Positions 47,721-60,125 are shown, numbered from the stretch's first letter. The stretch is DNA of 64,000 nucleotides from Wurfbainia villosa (GCA_025175895.1 CM045988.1:90431137-90495136), one strand, 5' to 3'. Numbers and translations: made by a program. Notes: generated by a model from the letters alone, not told the origin.

Positions 47721-49433
47721 ATGGAAGTCCAAGAACAACTAGGATGGGATATCAACACGCCGGTCTCATATGCTTTCTATGGACGAGAAGACTTCAATTC
47801 TTGGAAGAGAAGAATTGAAGATTTTTTGATGATGAAGGATTTTGAGGAATGATCCATATTAATGGAAGGATTCGAATATCCAAAAGGACCAAAGGGTGGC
47901 TTCCTCAAGAAGAAATGGAGTGAAGATCAACTCCAAAGATTTGAGAAAAACAAGAAGGTAATTAATTTCATTTTTGATTAAATTCCTAATGACTTCTTGT
48001 GTAGCCTAGGTGAGTGCATGGATGCCAAGGAGCTATGGAGCGATTTGTCCAAGCTTCATCAAAATTCATCATCAATCCAAGAAGAGGAAGAAGAAGAGGA
48101 GTGCTCACCCTCTCAAGCTCAAGCAAGTACATCATCATCTAAAGAGCTTGAGGATTCGGAGGTTGATAGGGAATCAACATCCGAATCGGAAAAGGTGGAA
48201 GAAGTGGAAGAAGCATCCACTTCTAGGATTGAGGAGGAGAGATCATCCTCAATACCAGAGCAATACCAAAAAGAAGCTTCGATATCTGGTCAAGATGAAG
48301 AAGCCCAAAATCCAATTCCGATCTCCATTAACCTAGGTAACTCAAACACTCTAATTTCAAATAAAATTCATATAATGTGTTTTGAGTGTAGGGAGTATGG
48401 GCACTACAAGAGCAAGTGCCCAAAGAAGGTTAAGAAGACTCCTCCGACACCTAAAAGTCAAGAAAAATCAAAGGAAGCCGGTCCCCCAACCATCAAAAAT
48501 AAGGAGCACGTGGTATGCTTCAAGTGTCATCAAAAGGGGCACTATAGAAGCCAATGCCCTAGGGAGAGCAAAAAGACCCAAGAAGAAGCATCACATGTAG
48601 GGGGAGCTAAGGCTAACCCTAAGGTATATTTTAGTAATGCATTTTCTAGTTTAAATGTCAAAAAGCATGCTAAAATTTTTAATTCTCTTGCAATTTATCA
48701 TAAAGAGCATGCTAGGAATAGGGACTTCTGTTTAGGAGCTAAGAATGTCTACTTTTCAAAGAAAGGAAAATTTGGGACTAATGTCCCTAAAAATGTCATA
48801 CCTAGGGAATCTATTAGGAAAATACAAGAGCACCTAGGTTTTAACCCCAAATGGACTAGGCATATGCCTAGGAAGAACCATGCCCAAGGATTAAATCAAA
48901 ATTCTAAAATTGGGCAATTAGAATTAGAGAACCAAGCCTTGAGATCAAGGCTTGAAAAACTTGAGAAGACCCTTAAAATTATGCAAAATCAATTTAAAGG
49001 GTCAAGTGATCAAAAGTCTAGGTCTAAAAGTCAAAGTCAACACCTAGGACCTAAGAGTCAAAAGTCAACCAAGGGCAAGCAAGGTTTGGGTCACAAACCT
49101 AAGCCTAAGGTGGCTTATCATAGTGTTCTATTTGACTATAGAACACAAACTAGGTCTAGGAAGACCAAGATTACTAGGGAAATTATCCCTAATAGTAACC
49201 AAGATTTGTGCCTAGTGGCTAGGGTTTCAAGGAAACCTAGGATGACCACTAAGAAGGTTGCAAGGGGAGTTACCCCTAGAGTCAACCTAGGTAAGACCAC
49301 AATGACCAAGGCTACCAAGCCTAGGAGGGTCATTAGGAAGGTATCTAGGGAGGTTATCCCTAAGGAATACCTAATTAATCCTAGGAGCTCAAATAGGTTT
49401 TGGGTTCCTAAGAGCGTGATAGATTCACGCTAA
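47721..49433 (+). pseudogene. Element A gag, two in-frame stops
   Basis: One continuous frame of 571 codons, gag only. The N-terminal part contains SWKRRIEDFLMMKD and GECMDAKELWSDL, a UBN2/copia-gag pattern. Two CCHC zinc knuckles follow, CFECREYGHYKSKC (48378-48419) and CFKCHQKGHYRSQC (48516-48557). A basic coiled-coil-like stretch (LELENQALRSRLEKLEKTLK) and a basic repeat tail end in FWVPKSVIDSR. TGA at 47850-47852 replaces a Trp codon present in element B, and TAA at 47979-47981 replaces a Leu codon. No protease, integrase or RT follows: the 1.8 kb to the 3' LTR is non-coding. The element would need pol supplied in trans. Confidence 0.88.
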
Positions 49434-51241
49434 ATGGGATAGGGTGTGCCAACTTTAAATGGAAGGGTAGTTAACCTAACCATGGTAAAGGTGACATTTT
49501 AGGTTTTTTTCAAGGTTATGGTTACCTTAGGAATGTGGTTTGATTTGAATCCTAAAGGTTTTTAGGATGTGTCAATATTAATTATGAAGTTTGATAAATC
49601 AATCAAATTGACACAATTTAGGTTTAGGAGAAAAGTGATAATATGGCAAAATATATTTAATTATATCAAATGATAATTAATATTAAAATTTAAGTATTAT
49701 TATACCTATATATTTTATATGTCATGCTTTATTTGTCATATAACATGTCATGACATCATGTTAAATCTTTATCATTTATATGTCACTATCATGTTTAGAA
49801 TTAAGGATTAAATGTCATGTGTTTTTAGTTTTCATCTTATGTCATGACATCATGATTATGAGCATATACTTATTTATATTATCATTAATGTCATAATCAT
49901 TCATGCATTTGATTAAAATTGAATTAAGGAAAATGACATGACTTGGAGTCTCATTCATAAGGGAATCAAGTAGGGTTGCCTTAGAAAATGCATGAGACCT
50001 TAGATTAGGATAACCAAAACTCACATCTCACATCTAAATTGACATGTATGTGTATTTATACACCTTAGATACATGTGAGATGCTAGGATATGAGTTAAGT
50101 TCAAGGTGCATAGTTTTTGCATCTAGATGAACTCAAACTCATCTTATATGAGTAATGGATCATTGGGAAAGCTTGTGTACAAGTCATGTACATATAGTCC
50201 AAGGAATATGATCCAAAATAAGGTTTTGAAAATATTTTAAAATCATTTTAGAAAACCTTTGTGAAGTCTATCTTTTGATAGCAATCACCATTGATGAGAT
50301 TGATACAAAGTGAGCTAAAACTTTGAAGTTTTTATTCACTTTTGGATTTTGTATCAATTTCGATATTTTATGGGTAAAATATTTTTCTATCATTTTCACC
50401 CATTGTATTGGTCATAGGTATTATACGTATCAAATTTCATGATTTTTTGAATTACGTATAATTATTTATGCTTTTCCAAATCTCATTTTTGATAACTGAA
50501 AATCGAGATTTTCAGTTATCAGTCGACTACTCTTAGTGGCAGTCGATCGATAAAAAGTGTGATCGATTCTTGTAAGTAGTCGTATTTGCCAGTATTCGAG
50601 AAAAACAAGATTGTTTAGCCCATTTTCAGCTATGGTAAAGGTCTCTAACCACTCCTAACCCTAGGATATGCTTTGGGAAGCATTATAAAGGGTGAAAATC
50701 CATTGGATATGGATTTGGAGAGGTGTTAGGTCAAAGTATCAAATTTAAGGGCGGAAGAGTTCATGTTTGAACTTAGAACCTTAATTTTGATGTTTTAGAG
50801 TTCCTATTGACTTAGGGACTTTCCAATGATATTGTTGGTACAATGGTCAAGAGGGAGCAAGCCTTTAGGGGGAGTTATCCATCATGGGATGATGGATGTG
50901 TTTTTCTTCTTGAAGGGGAGAATGTTATCAATTGGGAAAATTGATGGGATTATGAGAGACCCAATTTGGAAATTGAGAGAGAGTATAGGATTGTCTCTCT
51001 TGGGTGATATGAGACTTATCACTAGGAAGATGGTAGGCATCCTAGGTATTTTTGGATCAAGGGGGAGATTGTAAGATCTCATTGGGACATAAGACATTGA
51101 CCTCCTTAGAGAGATAACCTTTTTTGATGCATGTCAAAAAGGGGGAGAAGGTTAAATTAACAATTTGGAAAATTGGTAAGAGAGTTTGAGTTAGGGGCCT
51201 AACTCAAGGTTTGTTTTGTCAAACATCAAAAAGGGGGAGAT
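49434..51241 (+). mobile_element. Element A non-coding 3' internal region
   Basis: About 1.8 kb without coding content, closely matched in element B at 56578-58483, so conserved as part of the family and not random decay. It ends in the polypurine tract AAAAAGGGGGAGAT (about 51229-51241). A GTTGGTGCAAT-like junction near 50831 (TTGTTGGTACAATGGTCAAG) imitates the LTR start. Confidence 0.75.
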
Positions 51242-52794
51242 TGTTGGTGCAATCGGCCAAGGTCACGATTGACCAGACTCGAGTTTTGACTCGAGTGATG
51301 TTTTGATGTTTGACATTGATGTCGGTTAATGTTTTGGGGAGATTGTTTATACAATCGACCCAGGTTATAATTGACCAGACTCGAGTTTGACTTGAGAGAG
51401 ACTTTGATGGTTGACTAGGGTTGACCATGTGATTATGGGAAAGTCCAAGCATGAGTCTTGGCAAGGTAAAGTCCAAGTCATGGGTACTTGACATGGAAAG
51501 TCCAAGTGAGACACTTGGCATTTGGGAAAGTCCAAGTCTTGAGTACTTGGCACAAAGGAAGTCCAAGCATAGGTCTTGGCATGGAAAGTCCAACATGTGT
51601 TGGCAAGGGAAAGTCCAAGCTTCAGTCTTGGCATTTGAGAAGTCCAAAGGGTTTGATATTGGCAGCGTAAAGTCCAAGGGTGGAGTCTTGGCAGCATAAG
51701 TCCAATGGTTGACGGCGTAAAGTCCAAGCGGAGTTTTGGCAGCGTAAATCCAATGTGCCTTGGCGGTGTAGACACCGTTAGCATGACATAGCTAATGGAA
51801 GCACCTGGAGGCTAGCGCAATGGATGAATAAGTCATGGATGACTTGGAGGGATCCGAGAGGCGTGAGGCTGATGAAGGTGGCTAGAAGGCTTAGGTCTAG
51901 GCTAAGGGTGGTCTAGCAAGTATGGGGGCACCATACTTGGGTTAAAATCTCATATTTGAGGTTGGCAGTCGACTGACATTATGGCCGGTTCGACTGTCGT
52001 GAGTTGACTAGAGCTCGACTGTCATTTAGGGCTGAAATTGCCTTGGCAGTCAACTGCTCATGACTGCTAATTGGAGCAGTGGACTGCTGGCAGTTGACTG
52101 TCAGTTGAGTCGCGAGCACAGAATGCTCCGTAGCCGATTGGACAGTCAACTACGGGGCTGGCAGTAGACTGCCAATGTTCCCGTTGGAACTTTTCCAACG
52201 TGGATTGAGCCGTTGTCTCACAGCTACAGTGTTGGCAGTCGACTGGGGCCTTATGACAGTCGACTGCCAGGCAGAAATCCAGCCCGATGGAGGATAAAAG
52301 CAGATGTTCGTGGATGGCTCAAAACAAGATTTTTTTGGACGATTTGAATGGGAATAGTTGGTGTTTTTCCAGTCCTTCAAGGCTAGTTCAAGGCAACCAA
52401 AAGCAAGTAAATCAAAAACTCTTGTAAAGTAGTTTTCTTTACTTACATTGTATTTCTCTCTTGTATTTTGCTTGTATTCATTTCTTATTGTTGTAAGAAC
52501 GTTTGTACGAGGTTTCTCCGCCTCCGACTTGTGTCGAGAAGGAGTATTCGTGATTAGTGATTGCGTGTGTATCACTAGAGCTCTTTAGAGCTCGATCCGT
52601 GGAGTAGAAACCGTTCGGTTTCGAACCACGTTATATCCTTGCGTTTGTAGTGCTTGTGTTCTTGTTGTATTTTCATTATTGTTTATTCCGATGCGTACTA
52701 ACAAGAATTGTAGCAAGCAAACACGAACGAATTCCATCGACGCATAGCACGATGCTATTCACCCCCCCCTCTAGCGTCCAATCGATCCTCTACA
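51242..52794 (+). mobile_element. Element A, 3' LTR (complete)
   Basis: 1,553 bp from TGTTGGTGCAATCGGCC to ...GATCCTCTACA. Contains a second polypurine/U3-start-like segment at about 51337-51395, the GTCCAAG...CTTGGCA array (51435-51770) and many CAGTCGACTG/CAGTCAACTG words (51965-52270). No target duplication can be shown because the 5' LTR is truncated. Confidence 0.88.
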
Positions 52795-53086
52795 GATAGG
52801 AGATAGAGCTCCATTAATACGGCGAATGTATCCCTTCGACATAGGTATGGAGAGATGTCTACTTGTCCCGTGGCACACTTACTACGCTATGTCTTTTTTA
52901 GTGTCTTGACTTTGATGATTGAGACACACGTCGACTAAGGCCAGTATATCGGTCAAAATCCATCTATCGAAACGGGTAAAGACATTTATCAAGATATGCA
53001 CCTGTCGAGATATGAATATGTGAGATATGAATTTATCGAAATATATATGAGTCTTCATGGACCAATGCTCTAGATATTATTACGTC
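52795..53086. other. Spacer between elements A and B
   Basis: About 290 bp of non-coding sequence not related to the LTR family. No feature recognised. Confidence 0.5.
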
Positions 53087-53226
53087 GGTATCAATTGCAA
53101 TTAAGGTTTTTATGGTTGAATTAGGATGTTCAGGGATCGAATTTGTCTCCAATAGTTCACAATGTCAGTTTACTAGAATCTTTTGTTGCTTCAACAAAAT
53201 TTCAATAGATTCAATTACAGATTTAC
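53087..53226. repeat. 140-bp direct repeat, left copy
   Basis: Begins GGTATCAATTGCAATTAAGG and ends ACAGATTTAC. Identical, as far as I can compare base by base, to 59986-60125. The two copies bracket element B. Confidence 0.95.
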
Positions 53227-54839
53227 CAGGTCACGATTGACCAGGACTCGAGTTTGACTCGAGTAATGTTTTGATGTTTGACAAAATATGTTTGACAAAG
53301 TATGTTAGACATAGGATTGACATTGATGTTTGACATTAATGTCGGTTAATATGTTGGGGAGATTGTTTATACAATTGACCCAGGTTATAATTGACCAGAC
53401 TCGAGTTTTGACTCGAGGGAGACTTTGGTGGTTGACTAGGGTTGACCATGTGTTTATGGGAAAGTCCAAGTCATGGGTACTTGGCATGGAAAGTCCAAGT
53501 GGGACACTTGGCATTTGGGAAAGTCCAAGTCTTGAGTACTTGGCATGGGAAGTCCAAGCATGGGTCTTGGCAAATGAGAAGTCCAAGCATGGGTCTTGGC
53601 AAATGAGAAGTCCAAGCATGGGTCTTGGCAAATGGAAAGTCCAAGCATGGGTCTTGGCATGGAAAGTCCAACATGGGTTGGCAAGGGAAAGTCCAAGCTT
53701 GAGTCTTGGCATTTGAGAAGTCCAAGGGGATTGATATTGGCGGCGTAAAGTCCAAGCGGAGTCTTGGCGGCGTAAGTCCAATGTGCCTTGGCGGTGTAGA
53801 CACCGTTAGCATGACATAGTCGATGGAAGCACCTGGAAGCTAGCGCGATGGATGAACAAGTCATGGATGACTTGGAGGGATCCGAGAGGCGTGAGGCTGA
53901 TGGAGGTGGCTAGAAGGCTTAGGTCTAGGCTAAGGGTGGTCTAGCAAGTATGGGGGCACCATACTTGGGTTAAAATCTCATTCTTGAGGTTGGCAGTCGA
54001 CTGGCATTATGGCCGGTTCGACTGCCGGGAGTCGACTCGAGTTCGACTGCCGATTGAGAGCTTTAAGGAGCTCACGGTCATTGCTCATGGGAAGCGGGAT
54101 CGGTAGCCGATCAGCGACGCGATGCCTAAGGGATCATTGATCACGGCCGAGCGGCGAGCACAGACGCTCCGTAGCCGATCGGGCAATGACTATAGGCGTT
54201 AGCGATCGCCAATGTTGGCAATGATCGGTGAGAGTCCCGTTGGAATTTGTCCAACGTGGATTGAGCCGTTGTCTCACAGCTACAGTGTTGGCAGTCGACT
54301 GGTGATTTATGGCAGTCGACTGCCAGGCGGAAATCCAGCCCGACGCGAGATAAAAGGAAGCTGTTCATGGAGATTGCGGCATCAGTTCTTGGGGAGCTTT
54401 CTTGAGGCGATTTGAAGGCGATTTGCAGGTGCATTTCAGGGCCCTTCAACCTCATCCAAGCAACCAACAAGCAAAGCGCTCAAACCCTAGTTTTGTAAAG
54501 TGTTCTTTACATTTCCTTTGTATTTGCTTGTATTTCTTTAGATTATTGTTGTAATTTTGTGTACGAGGTTTCTCCACCTCCGACTTGTTGTCGAGAAGGA
54601 GTTTATTGATTAATGATTGCATTGGCATCGCTAGAGCTCGTTAGAGCTCAATCCGTGGAGTAGGAACCGTGTGGTTCCGAACCACGTTATATGATCGTGT
54701 TGTGATTGTGTGTCTTGTTGTATTTATTTGTTATTACTATTCCGCTGTGCTAACAAGATTGTAGACGATCAAACGCGAAAGAATTCCATCTACGTACGGT
54801 ATCACGCTATTCACCCCCTGGCGGCGTCAAATCTCAACA
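53227..54839 (+). mobile_element. Element B, 5' LTR (first 17 bp missing)
   Basis: Starts CAGGTCACGATTGACC. The family's initial TGTTGGTGCAATCGGCC is absent and the 140-bp repeat abuts directly. Ends ...AAATCTCAACA. Contains the 29-bp repeat array with three consecutive near-identical units (53567-53655) and CAGTCGACTG words near 53995-54320. A primer-binding-site remnant TGGTATCGAGC follows at 54842-54852, altered from TGGTATCAGAGC. Confidence 0.88.
53566..53720. repeat. 29-bp tandem array in LTR
   Basis: Units GAAGTCCAAGCATGGGTC followed by TTGGCAAATGA are repeated exactly two or three times, then decay into related units (AAAGTCCAACATGGGTTGGC, AAAGTCCAAGCTTGAGTC). The same array lies at 58850-58990 in the 3' LTR, and in variant form in element A and the solo LTR. 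The minus strand is open through the array, producing false ORFs. Confidence 0.93.
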
Positions 54840-54905
54840 AGTGGTATCGAGCACGGTGGCTCTTCAACGGATTAACAACCGGGAGCAATACGCTAGAGGG
54901 TAAAG

Positions 54906-56577
54906 ATGGAATTTCAAGACAAGCTAGGTTGGAACATCAACACACCGGTCCCTTATTCACTCTATGGACGAGAAGGTTTCAATTCTTGGAAGGCGAGAAT
55001 TGAAGATTTTTTGATGATGAGAGACCTTGAGGAATGGTCCGCCTTGATGGAAGAATTTGAATATCCTAAGGGACCAAAGGGAGGTTTTCTCAAGAAGAAG
55101 AAATGGAGTGAGGAGCAACTCCGGCAATTCGAGAAAAACAAGAAGGTAATCAAATTCATTTTTGATTTAATTCCAAATGAATTCTTGTGTAGCCTAGGTG
55201 AATGCATGGATGCTAAGGAGCTATGGAGCGATTTGGCAAAGCTCCATGAAAGCCCATCAATGGTCCAAGAGGAAGAGATCGAAGAGGCTAATGCATCATC
55301 CTCGCAAGGAAGTGAGGATTTAGAGGTTGATAGGAATCAACTTCGGATCGGTAGAAGAGGTGGAAGAAGTGGAAGAAGTATCCACTTCTAGAATTGAGGA
55401 GGAGAGACCATCCTCAACACGGAGCAATATCAAGAAGCCGACATCCGGACAAGATGAAGAAGCCCAAAATTTAACTCGGCACCTACCAGAACTAGGTAAC
55501 TCAAACACATCAATCTCAAATAAAAATAATATTATGTGTTTTGAGTGTAGGAATTTGGGCATTACAAGAGCAAATGCCCAAAGAAGATTAGGAAAGCTCC
55601 ACGCTCCAAAAGTCAAGGATCGGTTCCCCAAATATCAAGAGCAAGGAGCATATCATATGCTTGAAGTGCAACTCAAGGGGACATTATAGGAATCAATGTC
55701 CTAGGGAAGCAAAAAGACCAAAGAGGGAGCTACACATGTAGGGGGAGCCTCTAGGGCAAACCCTAAGGTATATTTCAATAATGCACCTTCTTTAGTTAAT
55801 AGGCAAAGGCATGCTAGGAATGTAAATTCTCTTGCAATTTATGAAAAGCATGCTAATAGAAATAAATATTTTTGCTTAGGAGCTAAAAGTGTCCATTTTA
55901 GTAATAAGGAGAAATTTGGGACTAATGTCCCTAGAAAAACCATACCTAGTGAATCTATTAAAAAAATACAAGAACATCTAGGTTTCAATCCCAAGTGGAC
56001 TAGGCATATGCCTAGAAAGTCTCATGCTCATGATTTAAATCAAAATTCAAAAATTGGGCAATTAGAGTTAGAGAATCAAGTCTTGAGGTCAAGGCTTGAA
56101 AAACTTGAGAAGACCCTTAAAATTATACAAAATCAATTTAAAGGGTCAAAAGATCAAAAGTCAAGGTCCAAAAGTCAAAGTCAACACCAAGGACCTAAGA
56201 GTCAAAAGTCAACCAAGGGCAAACAAGGTTTGGGTCACAAACCTAAGCCTAAGGTGGCTTACCATAGTGTTCCATTAGATTATGAAACACTAACTAGGTC
56301 TAGAAAGACCAAGGTCAATAGGGAAGTCATCCCTAGAGTTGACCAAAGGGTGTGTCTAGTGGCTAGGGTCTCTAGGAAACCTAGGGTGGCCACTAAGAAG
56401 GTTGCAAGGGGAGTTACCCCTAGAGTCAACCTAGGTGAGACCCAAATGACCAAGGCTAATAAGCCTAGGAGGGTCATTAGGAAGGTATCTAGGGAGGTTA
56501 TCCCTAGGGAATACCTAATTAACCCTAGGAGCTCAAATAGGTTTTGGGTTCCTAAGAGCGTGATTGATTCACGCTAG
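54906..56577 (+). pseudogene. Element B gag, frameshifted
   Basis: Same gag as element A, starting ATGGAATTTCAAG at 54906 and ending FWVPKSVIDSR at 56577. The first 55391-54906 segment is open and has the intact Trp and Leu codons that are stops in A. Frameshifts near 55330-55560 destroy the linker and both knuckles (CFECRNLGITR... shows the shift inside knuckle one). The frame returns by 56008. No pol domain follows. Neither A nor B can encode an intact Gag. Confidence 0.87.
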
Positions 56578-58483
56578 ATGGGTTTAGAGTGTGCCAACCT
56601 TGATTGGATGGGTAGTTAACTCAACCATGGTAAATGTGGCACTTTAGGATATTTTCAAGGTTATGGTCACCTTGGAAATACATTTGAGCTATAATCCTAA
56701 AAGTTTTTAGGATGTGCCAATATTACTTGAGAAGTTTGATAAAATGATCAAAATTGGCACAATTTAGGTTTAGAGGTTAGTGTGCCATTTTGGGTTTTTG
56801 GCACACTTGGGAGAAAACTAGAAATATAGCAAAATATAATTAATTATATGAAATGACAATTAATATTAAAATTTAGGTATTACTATACCTATATATTTTA
56901 TATGTCATGCTTTGTTTGCCATATAACATGCCATGACATCATGCTTATTTTTTTTAATCATTCTATATGTCATGTTCATGTTTAGGATTTAAATAAATGT
57001 CATGTGGTTTTAGATCTTATTTTATGCCAAGACATCATGATTATGAGCATATGCTTATTTATATCATCGTTAATGCCATAATCATTCATGCATTTAAGAA
57101 AATTTGATTAAAATTGATTTAAGGACTATGACATAACTTGGAGTCCCATTTATAAGGGAATCAAGTAGAGTTGCCTTAGAAAAATGCATGAAACCCTAGT
57201 TTAGGGAGAACAAAACCCACATCTCACATCCAATTGACATGTATGTGTATTTATACACCCTAGATACATGTGAGATGCTAGGATATGAGTTGAGTTCAAG
57301 GTGCATAGTTTTTGCATCTAGTTGAACCAAAACTCATCTAATTTTATTTGTGGATCATTGGGAAAGCTTGTGTACAAGTCATGTACATAGAGCCCAAGGA
57401 ATATGATCCAAAATAAGGTTTTGAAAACGGTTTAAAATCATTTTGAAAAACCTTGGTGAAGTCTATCTTTTGATAGCAATCACCATTGATGAGATTGATA
57501 CAAAGTGAGCTTAAACTTTAAAGTTTTTAGTCACTTTTGGATTTTGTATCAATTTCGCTATTTTATGGGTAAAATATTTTTAAAACATTTTTCACCCATT
57601 GTTTTGGTCATAATTATTATACGTATCAAATTTCGTGATTTTTCGATGTACGTATAATTATTTATGAATTTTTGAATTCGTTACGATAGTGAAATTCGGA
57701 ATTTGACTACCGATCATTGCCACTTGGTGGCGATCGGTGATAATGTGATCGGTGATTCTTGTCGGAAGTCATTGCCGAGTCGATTCGGGTTAACAAGGTT
57801 TGTTTAGCCCGTGTTGATATAGGTAAAGGTTCCTAACCACTCCTAACCCTAGGATATGCTTTGGGAAGCATTATGAAGGGTGAAAATCCATTGGATATGG
57901 ATTAGGAGTTGTGTTAGGTCAAAGTATCAAATTTAGGGTGAGTAAAAGTTCTATGTTGAACTTAGAACCTTAATTTTGATGGTTTAGAGTTCCTATTGGC
58001 TTAGGGGCTTTCCAAGGACATTGTTGGTGCAATGGTCAAGGGGGAGCAAGCCTTTAGGGGGAGGTATCCATCTTGGGATGATGGATGTTTTTTTTGGGGA
58101 GAATGTTATCAATTGAAAATTGATGGGTGTTTGATACCCAATTTGGAAATTTGGAGAGTGAGATAGGAGTGCCTCTCTTGAGTGATATGGGACTTATCAC
58201 TAGGAAGATGGTAGGCATCCTAGGTATTTTTGATCAAGGGGGAGATTGTAAGATCTCATTGGGACATGAGACATTGACCTCCTTGGAGAGAAAACCTTTT
58301 TGATGTTAGTCAAAAAGGGGAAGAATGTTTGGGGGAGAACATTTGATTTACATTTTCACTTAAATGTTTGGGGGAGAACATTTGGTGAGTGTTTACCAAT
58401 TTGGGATAATTGGTAAGGAATTTGAGTTAGTGTTCTAACTCATGATTTGATTGGTTTTTGTCAAACATCAAAAAGGGGGAGAT
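56578..58483 (+). mobile_element. Element B non-coding 3' internal region
   Basis: Parallel to element A's 3' internal region with small indels. Ends in AAAAAGGGGGAGAT. Around 58318-58420 a GTTTGGGGGAGAACATTTG phrase is repeated. Confidence 0.75.
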
Positions 58484-59985
58484 TGTTGGTGCAATCGGCC
58501 CAGGTCACGATTGACCAGGACTTGAGTTTGACTCGAGTGATGTTTTGATGTTTGACAAAGTATGTTTGACAAAGTATGTTAGACATAGGATTGACATTGA
58601 TGTTTGACATTAATGTCGGTTAATATGTTGGGGAGATTGTTTATACAATTGACCCAGGTTATAATTGACCAGACTCGAGTTTTGACTCGAGGGAGACTTT
58701 GGTGGTTGACTAGGGTTGACCATGTGTTTATGGGAAAGTCCAAGTCATGGGTACTTGGCATGGAAAGTCCAAGTGGGACACTTGGCATTTGGGAAAGTCC
58801 AAGTCTTGAGTACTTGGCATGGGAAGTCCAAGCATGGGTCTTGGCAAATGAGAAGTCCAAGCATGGGTCTTGGCAAATGAGAAGTCCAAGCATGGGTCTT
58901 GGCAAATGGAAAGTCCAAGCATGGGTCTTGGCATGGAAAGTCCAACATGGGTTGGCAAGGGAAAGTCCAAGCTTGAGTCTTGGCATTTGAGAAGTCGAGG
59001 ATTGATATTGGCGGCGTAAAGTCAAGCGAGTCTTGGCGGCCTAAGTCCAATGTGCCTTGGCGGTGTAGACGTTAGCATGACATAGCCGATGGAAGCACAC
59101 GGAAGCTAAGCGCGATGGATGAACAAGTCATGGATGACTTGGAGGATCTGAGGCGTGAGGCTGATGGAGGTGGCTAGAAGTATTAGGTCTAGGCTAAGTG
59201 TGGTCTATCAAGTATGGGGGCACCATACTTGGGTTAAAACCTCATTGCTCATGGGAGCGATCGGCCGAGTGTCGGATCGCGATAGCGATCATTGCCGGTC
59301 GATCAGCGAGCTGAAGCGCTCGTAGCCGATGGCGTCGACTATGGCGTTAGCGATCGGCCGACCGCCAATGTTAGCGATCGGTAGTGAGTCCCGTTGGAAT
59401 TTGTCCTACGTGGATTGAGACGTTGTCTCACACTCTGATGTTAGCGATCGGTGATTTATGGCGCGATCGCGCGGAAATCGGCCGACGAGATAAAAGGAAG
59501 TGTTCATGGAGATTGCGGCATCGATTCTTGGGGAGCTTTCTTGAGGCGATTTGAAGGCGATTTGCAGGTGCATTTCAGGGCCCTTCAACCTCATCCAAGC
59601 AACCAACAAGCAAAGCGCTCAAACCCTAGTTTTGTAAAGTGTTCTTTACATTTCCTTTGTATTTGCTTGTATTTCTTTAGATTATTGTTGTAATTTTGTG
59701 TACGAGGTTTCTCCACCTCCGACTTGTTGTCGAGAAGGAGTTTATTGATTAATGATTGCATTGGCATCGCTAGAGCTCGTTAGAGCTCAATCCGTGGAGT
59801 AGGAACCGTGTGGTTCCGAACCACGTTATATGATCGTGTTGTGATTGTGTGTCTTGTTGTATTTATTTGTTATTACTATTCCGCTGTGCTAACAAGATTG
59901 TAGACGATCAAACGCGAAAGAATTCCATCTACATACGGTCATCTACGCTATTCACCCCCCCTCTAGCGGCGTCAAATCTCCAACA
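58484..59985 (+). mobile_element. Element B, 3' LTR
   Basis: 1,502 bp from TGTTGGTGCAATCGGCCC to ...AAATCTCCAACA. The first 500 bp are almost identical to the 5' LTR, including the array. 58990-59480 instead differs by many 1-3 base deletions and by replacement of CAGTCGACTG words with CGATCG words. Followed immediately by GGTAT of the right 140-bp repeat. Confidence 0.9.
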
Positions 59986-60125
59986 GGTATCAATTGCAAT
60001 TAAGGTTTTTATGGTTGAATTAGGATGTTCAGGGATCGAATTTGTCTCCAATAGTTCACAATGTCAGTTTACTAGAATCTTTTGTTGCTTCAACAAAATT
60101 TCAATAGATTCAATTACAGATTTAC
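59986..60125. repeat. 140-bp direct repeat, right copy
   Basis: Identical to 53087-53226. Continues into unrelated sequence ATGAGATTGCGCGCGCG at 60126. Confidence 0.95.

Noticed and set aside
53566..53660. Regularly repeated 29-bp units resembling a CRISPR array
   Set aside because: Units are contiguous with no unique spacers, lie inside an LTR and the genome is a plant's.
53305..53864. Minus-strand ORFs of 113-158 codons over the LTR array (also 58579-59050, 51219-51784, 46352-46763 and plus-strand 38560-39146)
   Set aside because: They read through the 29-bp GTCCAAG/CTTGGCA repeat, giving repeated LDF..A.THAWT-type strings in more than one frame. They are a by-product of repeat composition inside LTRs.
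53087..60125. 140-bp flanking repeats as an ordinary LTR target site duplication
   Set aside because: LTR integrases produce 4-6 bp duplications, and the left copy does not abut the true LTR terminus.
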